Shown: positions 43,910 through 52,805 of the stretch, piece by piece
How positions within the stretch are numbered: the stretch's first letter is position 1
How the letters are laid out: each line of letters begins with the position of its first letter
From: Picochlorum sp. 'celeri'
Taxonomy: Eukaryota; Chlorophyta; Trebouxiophyceae
DNA: 64,000 nt
Assembly: GCA_010909725.1 (NCBI GenBank)
Contig: JAACMV010000024.1
Coordinates: 310,001 to 374,000 of the forward strand
Reading direction: 5' to 3'
The notes under the pieces: model-generated
Databases searched by the model: none
Told to the model about the DNA's origin: nothing
The model's input: the letters and a program-made list of their open reading frames with translations, nothing else
Translations under genes and position numbers: made by a program

Positions 43910-46324
43910 TCAGTAAATCTCATCATCATCTTCCTCAATGTCGTCATCGTCGCCCATGAACTCGGCGCCATGATTGACATACATATCCATCAAATGTTGC
44001 ATGGGACTCCGATACATTGGCATGTCATAATCATCTTCGTCCTCGTCGCCCCCGCCGCCGAAACCACCGAATTCTGATTGCATTGGATCTGCCATGTTGA
44101 AGCCCGCACGACCTGTCAGGAGATCGATGAAAGGATCCACGAAACTCTGCGCCAAATCTGGGTCAGTTCCTTGTTCCACGTCAGCAAAACTTGGCCAACT
44201 TTCTGGGTCTACAAATGCACATCCATCCTTTTGGCCACCATATGGTGTCCATACTTTCACTGTTGATTCTATACCAGATGTAGCGAGCACTGGCAAGATG
44301 GGATGAGGTCTGACACAATTTAGGATTTCAGCGTCTGCTCTCAAGAAATTTTGAACCTCTCCAGAATTGGCATCATAGATGACGGCATATCCAGTATCCG
44401 ACCCACTGATGACATACTCGTCGTTCCTGCCGAAAAAGACTGCTTCTTGTATATCAGTGTGCACATGGCCATGATGACCATACGACTGAATGAAATTCTC
44501 ATCTCTATGTCCGAGGCTCATAATTGGTGTGGGCAATCCCTTGGTGTAGGACATGCCCCAAGCCTTCATATAATTCATTTCAAACATGAGTGGTGACAAC
44601 ATTTGACTCGTCATATCTATCCATTCTTGCGGTATCTCTCCTCGCAAAGTACTGTCAAGGAGCTTGTCCAACATGGCCTTGCTTGTTTTGTATTCTTTCT
44701 GCACGCCTCTGAAAAACTCATTTCGAAAGGCTGTCAAGTCTCCTTCAGCATCCAACGCATCATATTCCGCACATTTCCCTTTCATCGTTTTCTCCATCAC
44801 CTTAAGAATCAATAAAGAGGCCAACACAAACTCGCATTTCTTCAACGCATCCATGAGCACGATGTATGGATGCACACGATCCTTTGGGGCCACCCTCACT
44901 GCATACTCTGCAGACTGAAGAATAGCAAACAAATGCGGAGGCGTTGGGAGACGACGTTGTAAATATGTGTCACAAAGTCGACAATATAGAACGTAATCAT
45001 GTGGATTCTCGCTTAACGCGTGTTTCAGACAACGAAGAGTCCATGCTTGGGACTTTGGTGGCTTCTGGCATCCATGTGGCATTGCTTCTGTATGCCACTT
45101 GAGCGACTCCTTCCGATCAACCCGGTCTCTATTCCCAAAAAAGGAAATCTCCCTCATACTATTATCAAACTCGAATGCTTCAGGAGAACCCCCCAACGGC
45201 GTCGCCTTGGCAGATTTGCTGTCTGATGTGAGACAGGACCAAGACACTGCTGGTCCTTGAAAGTATGTTGCCAGCACTTTGTCTCCCCCTGATCCGAATG
45301 TCACGTACGTAGGATATCGATAGTTGGACACACCGATAAAATTATTATACATATCCACCGATGGACTTGTTAGACTGAGGATTGGTTCTCCACCGCTGTA
45401 GCCAGAGTCCTGGAATGGCAGGCTGTCCCAAACATGAGGAGTCAACTTGCGCCTGTCAAAAACACACACATTCGTGTCCTGAGATGTCACAGCCAACATT
45501 TCCGGTCTTCTAGGATTGATTCGAAGCGATGAAATGCCCTTGTATGGATATGACGCCAGGCTTCGAAAACGAAGCAATACATTTGGACTTTCAACCTCTG
45601 ACTGCGCTCTGGGATCCATTCTGTAATCATACTGCCGCACTGTTCCATCTTCTGACGCAGACCAAAACATGTTTGGATCCGCCTGTGACACCTCGACATC
45701 TTTGACTCGGTCAGTATGACAGGAGAAAAACGTGTGCTCCGCAAGCGGATAATCACCCTGCTGACCACCTCCAACCACGGAATCATCTTCCATCCTCCCG
45801 TCCTCCCCCACATCAACAGGTGGATCATTCTCCTCACGGAAGAAACCATCATACCTCGGACCATGGATAGGAACCAAGTTACCCCCTCCTTCTAATATGC
45901 GATGCAATCCTACCGTGTGGTCCATAGCCCCTGTCACAAGAACAGAAGAGTTGGTGTGAGGCAGAAATTGTACTCCAAAGATATTGCTCGTATGCAACGT
46001 GGGCACCGTATACGGCATACCCTGTGGGTATGGCCAGATCATGAGATTCGCATCATCAGATACAGATGCCAAGTATGTCCCATCCTGATTCCAAGCCAAG
46101 CGATTCACACACCCCATATGCCCACGTAGTCTTCCAGTCAGACCGAACCGTCTCACGCAAAAATCATCCTCCTTTGCTATATCCTGTACATGAATAGATA
46201 TTTTAGCAAGTAAAGAGAGCAGAAATGCCATAAAACTGGTGCATACCCTATCTTGTTCTTTCAAACCAATCTCTCTTCTACAGAGGTACCCATATTCGGA
46301 TCGAATCCTGCCTAATCCAAACAT
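43910..46324 (-). CDS. WDTC1/ASG2-type DCAF (WD40 + TPR), in-frame intron
   Basis: The frame from ATG 46324 is open throughout. Bases 46184-46246 nevertheless form a 63-nt intron (GTATGC...GTACAG) without a stop. Removing it deletes 21 hydrophobic residues and joins E-Q-D-R to D-I-A-K-E-D, giving 783 aa. The spliced product fits the WDTC1 N-terminus. WD40 repeats start at L-R-G-H-M-G-C-V-N-R-L-A-W and continue to about residue 370. A TPR-like region lies at about 410-560, then more WD repeats (A-V-I-Y-D-A, V-K-V-W-T-P). The C-terminus is very acidic. WDTC1/ASG2 proteins are substrate receptors of CUL4-DDB1 ubiquitin ligases. Confidence 0.85.
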   Translation of the reverse strand: MFGLGRIRSEYGYLCRREIGLKEQDRVCTSFMAFLLSLLAKISIHVQDIAKEDDFCVRRFGLTGRLRGHMGCVNRLAWNQDGTYLASVSDDANLMIWPYPQGMPYTVPTLHTSNIFGVQFLPHTNSSVLVTGAMDHTVGLHRILEGGGNLVPIHGPRYDGFFREENDPPVDVGEDGRMEDDSVVGGGQQGDYPLAEHTFFSCHTDRVKDVEVSQADPNMFWSASEDGTVRQYDYRMDPRAQSEVESPNVLLRFRSLASYPYKGISSLRINPRRPEMLAVTSQDTNVCVFDRRKLTPHVWDSLPFQDSGYSGGEPILSLTSPSVDMYNNFIGVSNYRYPTYVTFGSGGDKVLATYFQGPAVSWSCLTSDSKSAKATPLGGSPEAFEFDNSMREISFFGNRDRVDRKESLKWHTEAMPHGCQKPPKSQAWTLRCLKHALSENPHDYVLYCRLCDTYLQRRLPTPPHLFAILQSAEYAVRVAPKDRVHPYIVLMDALKKCEFVLASLLILKVMEKTMKGKCAEYDALDAEGDLTAFRNEFFRGVQKEYKTSKAMLDKLLDSTLRGEIPQEWIDMTSQMLSPLMFEMNYMKAWGMSYTKGLPTPIMSLGHRDENFIQSYGHHGHVHTDIQEAVFFGRNDEYVISGSDTGYAVIYDANSGEVQNFLRADAEILNCVRPHPILPVLATSGIESTVKVWTPYGGQKDGCAFVDPESWPSFADVEQGTDPDLAQSFVDPFIDLLTGRAGFNMADPMQSEFGGFGGGGDEDEDDYDMPMYRSPMQHLMDMYVNHGAEFMGDDDDIEEDDDEIY
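46184..46246 (-). other. 63-nt intron with intact reading frame
   Basis: The donor GTATGC is identical to the donors of confirmed introns in the GRV2 and OSCA-like genes. The acceptor is GTACAG, and a TGCTAAA branch-point-like word lies about 20 nt upstream. The length is divisible by three with no stop, and the encoded 21 residues are hydrophobic and alien to the WDTC1 family. Confidence 0.8.
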
Positions 46325-46598
46325 CCTTGGGATAGTTCTATGTTACATAATAACTTTTGAATTGAGATGCGAGTATTGGATCCAATGGGGGAGGAGAAGA
46401 TCTGCTGTCGTCAAAGTAGATCCAGATCTGCTTGGTTGCAACGTTGGGAGGTACGTACCTCCCCAATATTGGGGAGCAATCAAATTCAATAGAAGAAGGG
46501 AAAACTGCTTACAAGAAAAAGAGTACTATGTTGTATCAGCATTATTATATATGGTGGGAAAAAAACAGCAGCCATATATAGAAACTGGCATTAATTGC
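46325..46598. promoter_or_regulatory. WDTC1-like promoter with overlapping 18-bp palindromes
   Basis: GGGAGGTACGTACCTCCC at 46446-46463 and CTCCCCAATATTGGGGAG at 46459-46476 are both perfect 18-bp palindromes that overlap by 5 bp. AGATCTGCT occurs twice just upstream (about 46398 and 46425). This is about 120-150 bp upstream of the WDTC1-like start codon, a reasonable position for transcription-factor sites. No coding sequence is seen. Confidence 0.6.
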
Positions 46599-48047
46599 TT
46601 AATTCTTCTTTCTGCTTCCCTTTTTTGCTCCCTTCTTTGCACCACTCTTCTTCTTTGGTGAAGAGGACGATGGCGCAAAAGACGCAGGTGCTTCCTCTGG
46701 AGAGGATGATGACACAGTAGCTTCTACGACAGATGAGGATTCCTTCTTTCTAGCTTCCTCTTCAGCTTTGAGTGCTCTAAACTTGTCCCCTTGCTTGGTG
46801 GTGGTGGTGGTGGTGGTGGTGGTCTCCACGCTGGCAGCAGTATCATCATCTACAGTCTCTGCTGAGACATCAATAATTTTGCTCGATCTGCGAGCATTCA
46901 TCTCCTTTCCAGTTGGCCCACTTTTCTCTGGTTTGGGTGGAGCCACATATGTTCCAGATGATGATGCTGTGGCCACATCTGGTTCGTCAGCAAACTTGCG
47001 CCTCAAGTACACCTGCTGTGCTGTCGTCACCAAATTATTTGTAAACCAATACAGCGTCAACCCAGATGGGACATTCAACGAGAAATACCCAATCATCAAT
47101 GGGATAAACTTTAAGATATTCTGTGTCTGCTGCTGTGCAGGATCCTGGCTCTGAGGTGGAGAAATAATCTTCTGTGACGCATACTGGGACACCACCAACA
47201 ATACAGGCAAGAGCAAGTACGACAGCGTATCGTGCCATCCCAGTGGAGGCACGCCATCCACAGGAACAAGCCATCCCAGTCCCCCATTCAATTTTGTTGG
47301 CCCAGCAAGAGAAGGAATCCAGAAGAACCCATCCGTCAAGAGCCCTTCATCAGCAACATTTCCAAGCGCACGATACAACCCAATGAACACTGGAATAGTC
47401 GCAAGAGTAGGCAAGCACCCAGCCAAAGGATTCACTCCAGTCGTCTGATACAACTTTGCCGTCTCCATTTGAAGCCTCTCGGCATCATTTGCATACTTGG
47501 CCTGCAATTCCTTCACTCGTGGCTGCAACTGCTGCATCCTCAGGGTACTCTCAACCTGCTTTGCACTCAACGGATACGTTGCCAGCTTCACAAGCAACGT
47601 AATCACAATGATGGAAAATCCATACGAGTATGGTACCCCAGCCTTGTCCAGACCAGCATCAATCAACTTGAGAAATGCCTCGAACGAGTCTGAAAAGATG
47701 GACATGAACCCTCCACTCTTCTGAGGAGCATCAGCTGCCGCCTCCGCCACAGCAGCTGGATCCGCATCCCCAAAAACCATCAAATGCGTCGTCACCGCCG
47801 CGGCAATATCGTATTGAATCCCAGCCATATCCTCCAGCCCAGCTTGACACAGAGTACTCTGTCGCTGGCCCCTCGACTGTCTCTGGTACACCTGTGGCCC
47901 AACACGAGGAACTCCTCTCAGAATTAAATCCTTCCCATAATGCGTATCACGTATTGCTGTAGAAGAAAGCATGGCACGGCAGCACTGCGGCTTTGTCTGC
48001 ACCACATGTCCAATGCGACAGTGCCCAGATACCCTCATCGCAGACAT
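46599..48047 (-). CDS. ALB3: ALB3/YidC/Oxa1-family thylakoid membrane insertase
   Basis: 482 aa, ATG at 48047. An Arg/Gln-rich transit peptide spans about 1-70. The Oxa1/YidC core (about 130-345) opens with P-Y-S-Y-G-F-S-I-I and contains the cytosolic hairpin region K-Q-V-E-S-T-L-R-M-Q-Q-L-Q-P, then N-P-L-A-G-C-L-P-T-L and W-F-T-N-N. The tail is long and hydrophilic, with an eight-Thr run coded by a GGT microsatellite and a Lys-rich end. ALB3 inserts light-harvesting proteins and photosystem subunits into thylakoids, with its tail contacting cpSRP43. The Lys-rich tail fits ALB3 rather than mitochondrial Oxa1. Confidence 0.92.
   Translation of the reverse strand: MSAMRVSGHCRIGHVVQTKPQCCRAMLSSTAIRDTHYGKDLILRGVPRVGPQVYQRQSRGQRQSTLCQAGLEDMAGIQYDIAAAVTTHLMVFGDADPAAVAEAAADAPQKSGGFMSIFSDSFEAFLKLIDAGLDKAGVPYSYGFSIIVITLLVKLATYPLSAKQVESTLRMQQLQPRVKELQAKYANDAERLQMETAKLYQTTGVNPLAGCLPTLATIPVFIGLYRALGNVADEGLLTDGFFWIPSLAGPTKLNGGLGWLVPVDGVPPLGWHDTLSYLLLPVLLVVSQYASQKIISPPQSQDPAQQQTQNILKFIPLMIGYFSLNVPSGLTLYWFTNNLVTTAQQVYLRRKFADEPDVATASSSGTYVAPPKPEKSGPTGKEMNARRSSKIIDVSAETVDDDTAASVETTTTTTTTTKQGDKFRALKAEEEARKKESSSVVEATVSSSSPEEAPASFAPSSSSPKKKSGAKKGAKKGSRKKN
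46796..46823. repeat. (TGG)n trinucleotide repeat inside ALB3
   Basis: Nine TGG units on the plus strand, read as ACC codons for a poly-Thr run in the stromal tail of ALB3. Length variation would keep the frame. Confidence 0.9.
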
Positions 48048-48326
48048 GTCAACTAAATGATTTCTTCCTAGATGGATCTACTTTATTCTGTGAGGAGAGA
48101 ACATGGCCATGGCCAATTGTCTTCTATCGAGACGTTTTCTCTCATGTCTCTCTATCCTTACAACGCAGCCTATCAATTGCAGCCTTTGACCGATGAATGA
48201 TATCGTGTTCTCTTGAATAAAGAAATGAGAATCCACCACCCTGGAGTGTAGAGAACACGGCTCATCCCATTGGTACATACACACAGTATGCCATTACATA
48301 ATACTCTAGTAATATAAATATATGCA

Positions 48327-49040
48327 ATGGCATCCCTAGCAATCCATTCAGTCGCAGCGAATGGAAGAATAGGCAGTCGTCAGCATGGATTATCTGCGTC
48401 GTATTGCCATTCTTCTCTTAGAAAGCGATCTAGAGCAGTAGTATATGCATCATCATCACCACTAGATGCGGGTGAAGAGGATGGAAGAAGAGACGAGAAA
48501 GGCAAGACGCTGAGCAGTATTCTTGGAATGACTCGGGCCATGACCAGCAAGGGTGCATCGCTCAGTATGAAACAGCGATGGAGGGCGATAGGGTTGTATC
48601 TTGAAGCACTGCGCCAGCATCTTGTAGAGCATGTTGCAGTGATCAGGGCCCTGGTGGCATGGTATCAGAAACATGTGGCTGGGCCATATGGGGTCCTTGC
48701 CGATAGATATATGCGTATGAAAGAAGACATTGTTCAAGAATATGAGCAATACCTTGCTGATGAGACGAAAAGTCGATGGAGTTGGGAGAAGAGGAATAGG
48801 AAAGAGTTGGCATTTCTGCATAGTATTCCACCGTATATAGGCATGGCATGTGTGACGGTGGTGTACCAAGCATTTATTCCTCTGAGTATTTCGGCAGCTG
48901 TTCTTCTTCCATTGTATCTAAGCTGGGTCTTGTATGATCGGTGGTGGGCATCACCCATCATCTTGGGGATGGTGTTGATCAGTCGTTGGAAATTCCTAGT
49001 ACCTGCGTCGTGGTGTTGGATATGGCCAGGTCTGTTCTGA
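48327..49040 (+). CDS. Plastid-targeted protein of unknown function with C-terminal membrane segments
   Basis: 237 aa, ATG at 48327 in a good context (CAATGG). The first 45 residues (M-A-S-L-A-I-H-S-V-A, then S/R-rich) are a typical plastid transit peptide with a V-Y-A-S cleavage-like site. The middle (about 75-160) is charged and helical. Hydrophobic segments lie at about 172-200 and 212-235, rich in Trp near the end. I do not recognise a family. It is divergent with ALB3 (279 bp) and only 58 bp upstream of the NIPA gene. Confidence 0.65.
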   Translation: MASLAIHSVAANGRIGSRQHGLSASYCHSSLRKRSRAVVYASSSPLDAGEEDGRRDEKGKTLSSILGMTRAMTSKGASLSMKQRWRAIGLYLEALRQHLVEHVAVIRALVAWYQKHVAGPYGVLADRYMRMKEDIVQEYEQYLADETKSRWSWEKRNRKELAFLHSIPPYIGMACVTVVYQAFIPLSISAAVLLPLYLSWVLYDRWWASPIILGMVLISRWKFLVPASWCWIWPGLF

Positions 49041-49098
49041 ACCCAGTGTATTACTTAATTAATAATAAATATACGTGTAATAAATATATAGAGAATAC

Positions 49099-50127
49099 AT
49101 GGTGGTTATCATTGCTATTCTGTTGACGGTTGTTGCCTCTACTGCGTGTTCGATTGGCAAGGCATTGCAGAAGGAGGCGACATCAAATCTACCCAAATTT
49201 AGTCTAGATAATGAAAAGGTTATTCAACAGTATAGACAGAGTGGGACATGGCTGGTAGGGGTTGCGTTGGATGTCGGTGGGGGTATTGTTCAGACAGTTG
49301 CGTTTGCCATGGCACCGGTGTCTCTTCTTCAGCCGGTGTCAGGGATTGGTTTGGTTGGATTAGCATTGTATTCTCATTTTTATCTGAGAGAGAATCTGCG
49401 GAGTGAGGAGTGGATGGCTGTTGGGATTGCTACTCTTGGAACTGTTGGTCTGGGGAGCACGTCTGGTGGTGGGGTGGAGCAGGAGGAGGCTCAGCCAGGG
49501 GCGATACGGATGATTTTTACGCTTCTTGCAGTAGGGTATGGTGTTATTAAAATGACTGGGGTGAGAGAGCGGTATATGAAGGGTCAAAAGGGCTTGTCCA
49601 AGGTGTCTGCTGCGCTGTATGGACTGCAAGCTGGAGGGTGCTTTGGCTTGTCTGCTTCCACTATTAGGACTGGGTTTATCATGGCATCGAGTCGGCGGTG
49701 GACGTGGGCGCCATTTGGTTTGATATGTGGTGTGGCGTTGAGTTCGTATGGGTTTGTGCTGCAGACGTGCGGGTTGAAGGAAGGATCAGCGGTTATTGTG
49801 TGCACCTGTGTTGCTGTTGTGGCCATGGTGGTGGGTGTGGTGGTGGGTATACTTGGTCTGGGAGAATCTATGCCATCGTCCCCGGGATCTCTGATTGTTC
49901 GTTTGTGTAGTTGGGCGTGCATCATGTATGGTGTGGTGGTACTGAGTGGTGGTGTCAAGGTGGTGCGAGAACTGATTGCTGCTGGCATTGGATTGATTCC
50001 AGCCAGGTATTGGCACCATGTCCCTGATGGGATTGCTGTGAAGATGAAGAATTGGATGAATAGTGTGCAGCATGATCAAGGATTGCCGGAAAAGCATGCT
50101 GCAGCAACGCATGTTGCTCGAGATTGA
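49099..50127 (+). CDS. NIPA-family (DUF803) magnesium-transporter-like protein
   Basis: 342 aa, ATG at 49099. About nine transmembrane helices are visible and the DMT-superfamily pattern is clear: G-K-A-L-Q-K-E-A near the N-terminus, A-F-A-M-A-P-V-S-L-L-Q-P-V (helix 3) and L-G-L-G-E-S near the end. NIPA proteins move Mg2+ or related cations across plasma or endosomal membranes. The substrate here is inferred from family only. It is on the same strand as the preceding gene with a 58-bp gap. Confidence 0.8.
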   Translation: MVVIIAILLTVVASTACSIGKALQKEATSNLPKFSLDNEKVIQQYRQSGTWLVGVALDVGGGIVQTVAFAMAPVSLLQPVSGIGLVGLALYSHFYLRENLRSEEWMAVGIATLGTVGLGSTSGGGVEQEEAQPGAIRMIFTLLAVGYGVIKMTGVRERYMKGQKGLSKVSAALYGLQAGGCFGLSASTIRTGFIMASSRRWTWAPFGLICGVALSSYGFVLQTCGLKEGSAVIVCTCVAVVAMVVGVVVGILGLGESMPSSPGSLIVRLCSWACIMYGVVVLSGGVKVVRELIAAGIGLIPARYWHHVPDGIAVKMKNWMNSVQHDQGLPEKHAAATHVARD

Positions 50128-50331
50128 TATCGATCCTTTCGGCAAGGGGCGGTGGCGCCCAGCAAGCTGCCGGTTTAAATCTACCCATGAATGTATACCC
50201 AATATTGTCAGTATATTGCACTAGAAGTATTTGAATAACAATAATTCTGTAAAAGATTGATCTTTTCTGGACAGGATACCTTCTGTACGGATTGATTTGA
50301 GAAATTTTGGAACAGACCGTTGACGATCCAC

Positions 50332-51103
50332 ATGCGTGCGTTCAACAAGAAGCAACTTCCATTGGTTGCGGTGGCCATTTGCGGCGGAGGTATGTGTTTT
50401 ATTCATATTTTATATTCATATGTTGAATATAGAATTCGAATCTGTGTCAATTGTGCGATCGCGTGACATTGAATTGAACCTCACATGTGCAGTCATCTGT
50501 TCGAAACGGTTACTCGGGCGATTCTTCTCTCGGAAGAGAAAGCAACCATCCGCGGATCCAACATCAAATATAGTGGAAGAAAATGCTTGTTTGAACACCA
50601 ATCGTCATACTGCGACTCGAGATGACAGGTCTGTCTACGAACGAATGAGGCAGAGGACCTGCTTCAGAACAAAAACAGCGACGAATAACGAATTGAATGG
50701 CATGCCATGTCATCATGAGCAACTCGTCTATACTCATGTTCCCAATACACGTGTGAAATCCCGCTTTTATAGAGAGCATGTTAGAAATATGGTCAAGGAT
50801 GGGCAGCAGGTAGCTGTCCCTGGGTCACACAATGTGCCTTGGTCTGCAGAGGATGATTGGTCAATCCCATGTACTACAGCCTGCCAGTTGCACGAGGGAT
50901 CTTCATCCTCCCACGACACAGATCATGATCATGATAATAATAATGATGATGATGATGCATCTTCAGTGGAATCCCTCGGCTGTCTCATCGACATGTCTGA
51001 GCAGGGCGTAGCAAGACGTCGGGCAGATGTCCCTCGATTGGACCTGACCAAGGCTCTCGAGATACAGAGAATGGATTTGATGCAGACAGAGGATTGCGAA
51101 TGA
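50332..51103 (+). CDS. Small single-TM protein of unknown function, two exons
   Basis: The frame at 50336 starts with GTG, but ATG at 50332 in another phase opens exon 1 (50332-50389). Removing an intron with donor GTATGT and acceptor ATGTGCAG (50390-50492, 103 nt) restores frame to 50493-51103, giving 222 aa. The spliced N-terminus M-R-A-F-N-K-K-Q-L-P-L-V-A-V-A-I-C-G-G-V is a signal anchor followed by basic residues. The rest is hydrophilic with a His/Asp-rich run near 180. No family is recognised; a mitochondrial or ER anchor is possible. Confidence 0.6.
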
Positions 51104-51213
51104 TTGTGATACTTACAAAACATTGTAACCAGTAAAAGCATGGATAAACCTGTTGTGTAATCGACATGCCATCAAGGCACTGCTGGCACCATGTGTGCAC
51201 AGCATGTTCCTTT

Positions 51214-52221
51214 TTACTCTGGGTTGATGAGCTTTTTGATCTCATCGTACAAGACGAGGACGAAGGCTCCACCAGCTCCACGCAAAATGTTGGAGAGAGC
51301 TCCCTTGAAGAAGGCTTTTGCTCCTTCATCAGCAGCAATCTTTTTCCAGCAGTCTATTGTTCCATTGTACATTTTCTTGTCACTTCCAGCCTGCATCATG
51401 AGACGACGACGAACTGTATCGAATGGATATGACAAGACTCCTGCAGCAGATGTGACAGCCTGTGCCACAGCCCACTTGGCAACGAATGGAGCGTTCTTCT
51501 CGTCCTTGAACAAAACACCCTTGGCAGTATCATACAGTCCAAAGTATGCTCCACGGTACACAATAATTCCCTGTACGGAAACTCCGAATCCTTGGTAGAG
51601 TGCCATTGGTCCTCCTCTCTTTGTAGTCTTACTCAAGCAGTCCACCAATCCTGAGAACTCTCTCTGTCCTCCTGATCCAACATCAGCAGCCAAACGAGTA
51701 CGAGCGAAATCCAATGGATACACAATCAACAATGATCCAGCTCCAGCCAAACCTCCAGATGCCAAGTTGGTCATGAAGAATGGCCAGAAGTCAGTTGTTG
51801 GGTTATATTTTGGGAAAATACCCTTGATAGTATCCTTGAAAGCAAAGTTGAATGCCTGAGTTGGGAAATAACGCACGACATTAGCCATATTTCCCCTCCA
51901 GAAGGAAGAGATACCCTGCTCACGGGACACACGGACAAAACAGTCACCAATACCCGTATATCTTGGAATCTCTCCGGACTGGATCCTTGGGTTTGAATCT
52001 TGTGTCTGCAACAACAATTTAACACGCTCGATCGGAGCGACAGCTGTCTTGGAAATGGCACCCGCGGTTCCTCCCGCAGCCAAATCCAACAAGAAGTTGA
52101 ATGGGCCCTTCTCAGGCTTTTCAGCGGCAGCTGGAATCATGAATGACTTTTTCTCTTCCATGGCTTGAGATCTAGCAAGAGATGCCAGACCAGCCTCCTT
52201 CAGAATCGTAGCAGAGAGCAT
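51214..52221 (-). CDS. AAC: Mitochondrial ADP/ATP carrier
   Basis: 335 aa from ATG 52221; the frame extends to a GTG at 52266, and a 5' UTR intron cannot be excluded. Three mitochondrial carrier repeats are marked by A-P-I-E-R-V-K, Y-P-L-D-F-A-R and Y-P-F-D-T-V-R. The nucleotide-carrier signature appears as R-R-R-L-M-M rather than R-R-R-M-M-M. N-terminal [17 protein letters not shown] is typical of AAC. It exchanges cytosolic ADP for matrix ATP. The N-terminal extension of about 40 residues before the first helix resembles plant AACs. Confidence 0.95.
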   Translation of the reverse strand: MLSATILKEAGLASLARSQAMEEKKSFMIPAAAEKPEKGPFNFLLDLAAGGTAGAISKTAVAPIERVKLLLQTQDSNPRIQSGEIPRYTGIGDCFVRVSREQGISSFWRGNMANVVRYFPTQAFNFAFKDTIKGIFPKYNPTTDFWPFFMTNLASGGLAGAGSLLIVYPLDFARTRLAADVGSGGQREFSGLVDCLSKTTKRGGPMALYQGFGVSVQGIIVYRGAYFGLYDTAKGVLFKDEKNAPFVAKWAVAQAVTSAAGVLSYPFDTVRRRLMMQAGSDKKMYNGTIDCWKKIAADEGAKAFFKGALSNILRGAGGAFVLVLYDEIKKLINPE

Positions 52222-52805
52222 CCTGACTGATGGTGGCGAACCCGAACACAAAATGACAAGATACACCTATACAGGGAACAGATGTGACACAATCTGTTAT
52301 AAAAGAATATCAGCAGATTAGAATATCAGCAAACCAGGGCATCTGACGATCACATGCCCTATCACACCCAGACAATCAGCGCTAGATGATGGTCAAGATA
52401 TGCTTCGGTCAAAGCATGCATTCGACCGATTCTGCAATGAGATTCTTGCATGGGACACAGGGGCGGGGTATCACAGATTTTTAATCTTAATGTACGGAAT
52501 TTGTGTTACAGGATTCATCTGTGACTGATGATTGCTCATTGAAACTAGAGGATTCAGATGTCAGGATGGGATACAATTGTAAATTCAACTTTTTTTTCTC
52601 CATATAATGCGTCCCGATATCGATCGAGACGATGTCTAGAAAGGAATTTGGCGTTGCAGACTCTTCGAAAGATTGAGTTTGTGAATGTGCTCGATATTTG
52701 TGGGTAGATTGTACAGAATTTAGGTCTTCAATAGATATTTTTGCATCAAAGAGGTCGTATTCGACTTGGAACTGATAGATTCGGGGGGACGACAAGACAG
52801 GAAAG
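52222..52805. other. Divergent promoter between AAC and DGDG synthase genes
   Basis: About 580 bp without a gene. Small minus-strand frames around 52487-52849 overlap the DGDG gene start and look fortuitous. Confidence 0.45.

Noticed and set aside
51214..52221. ADP/ATP carrier signature R-R-R-L-M-M instead of R-R-R-M-M-M
   Set aside because: A single conservative Met-to-Leu change; all other carrier marks are intact, so function should be unchanged.
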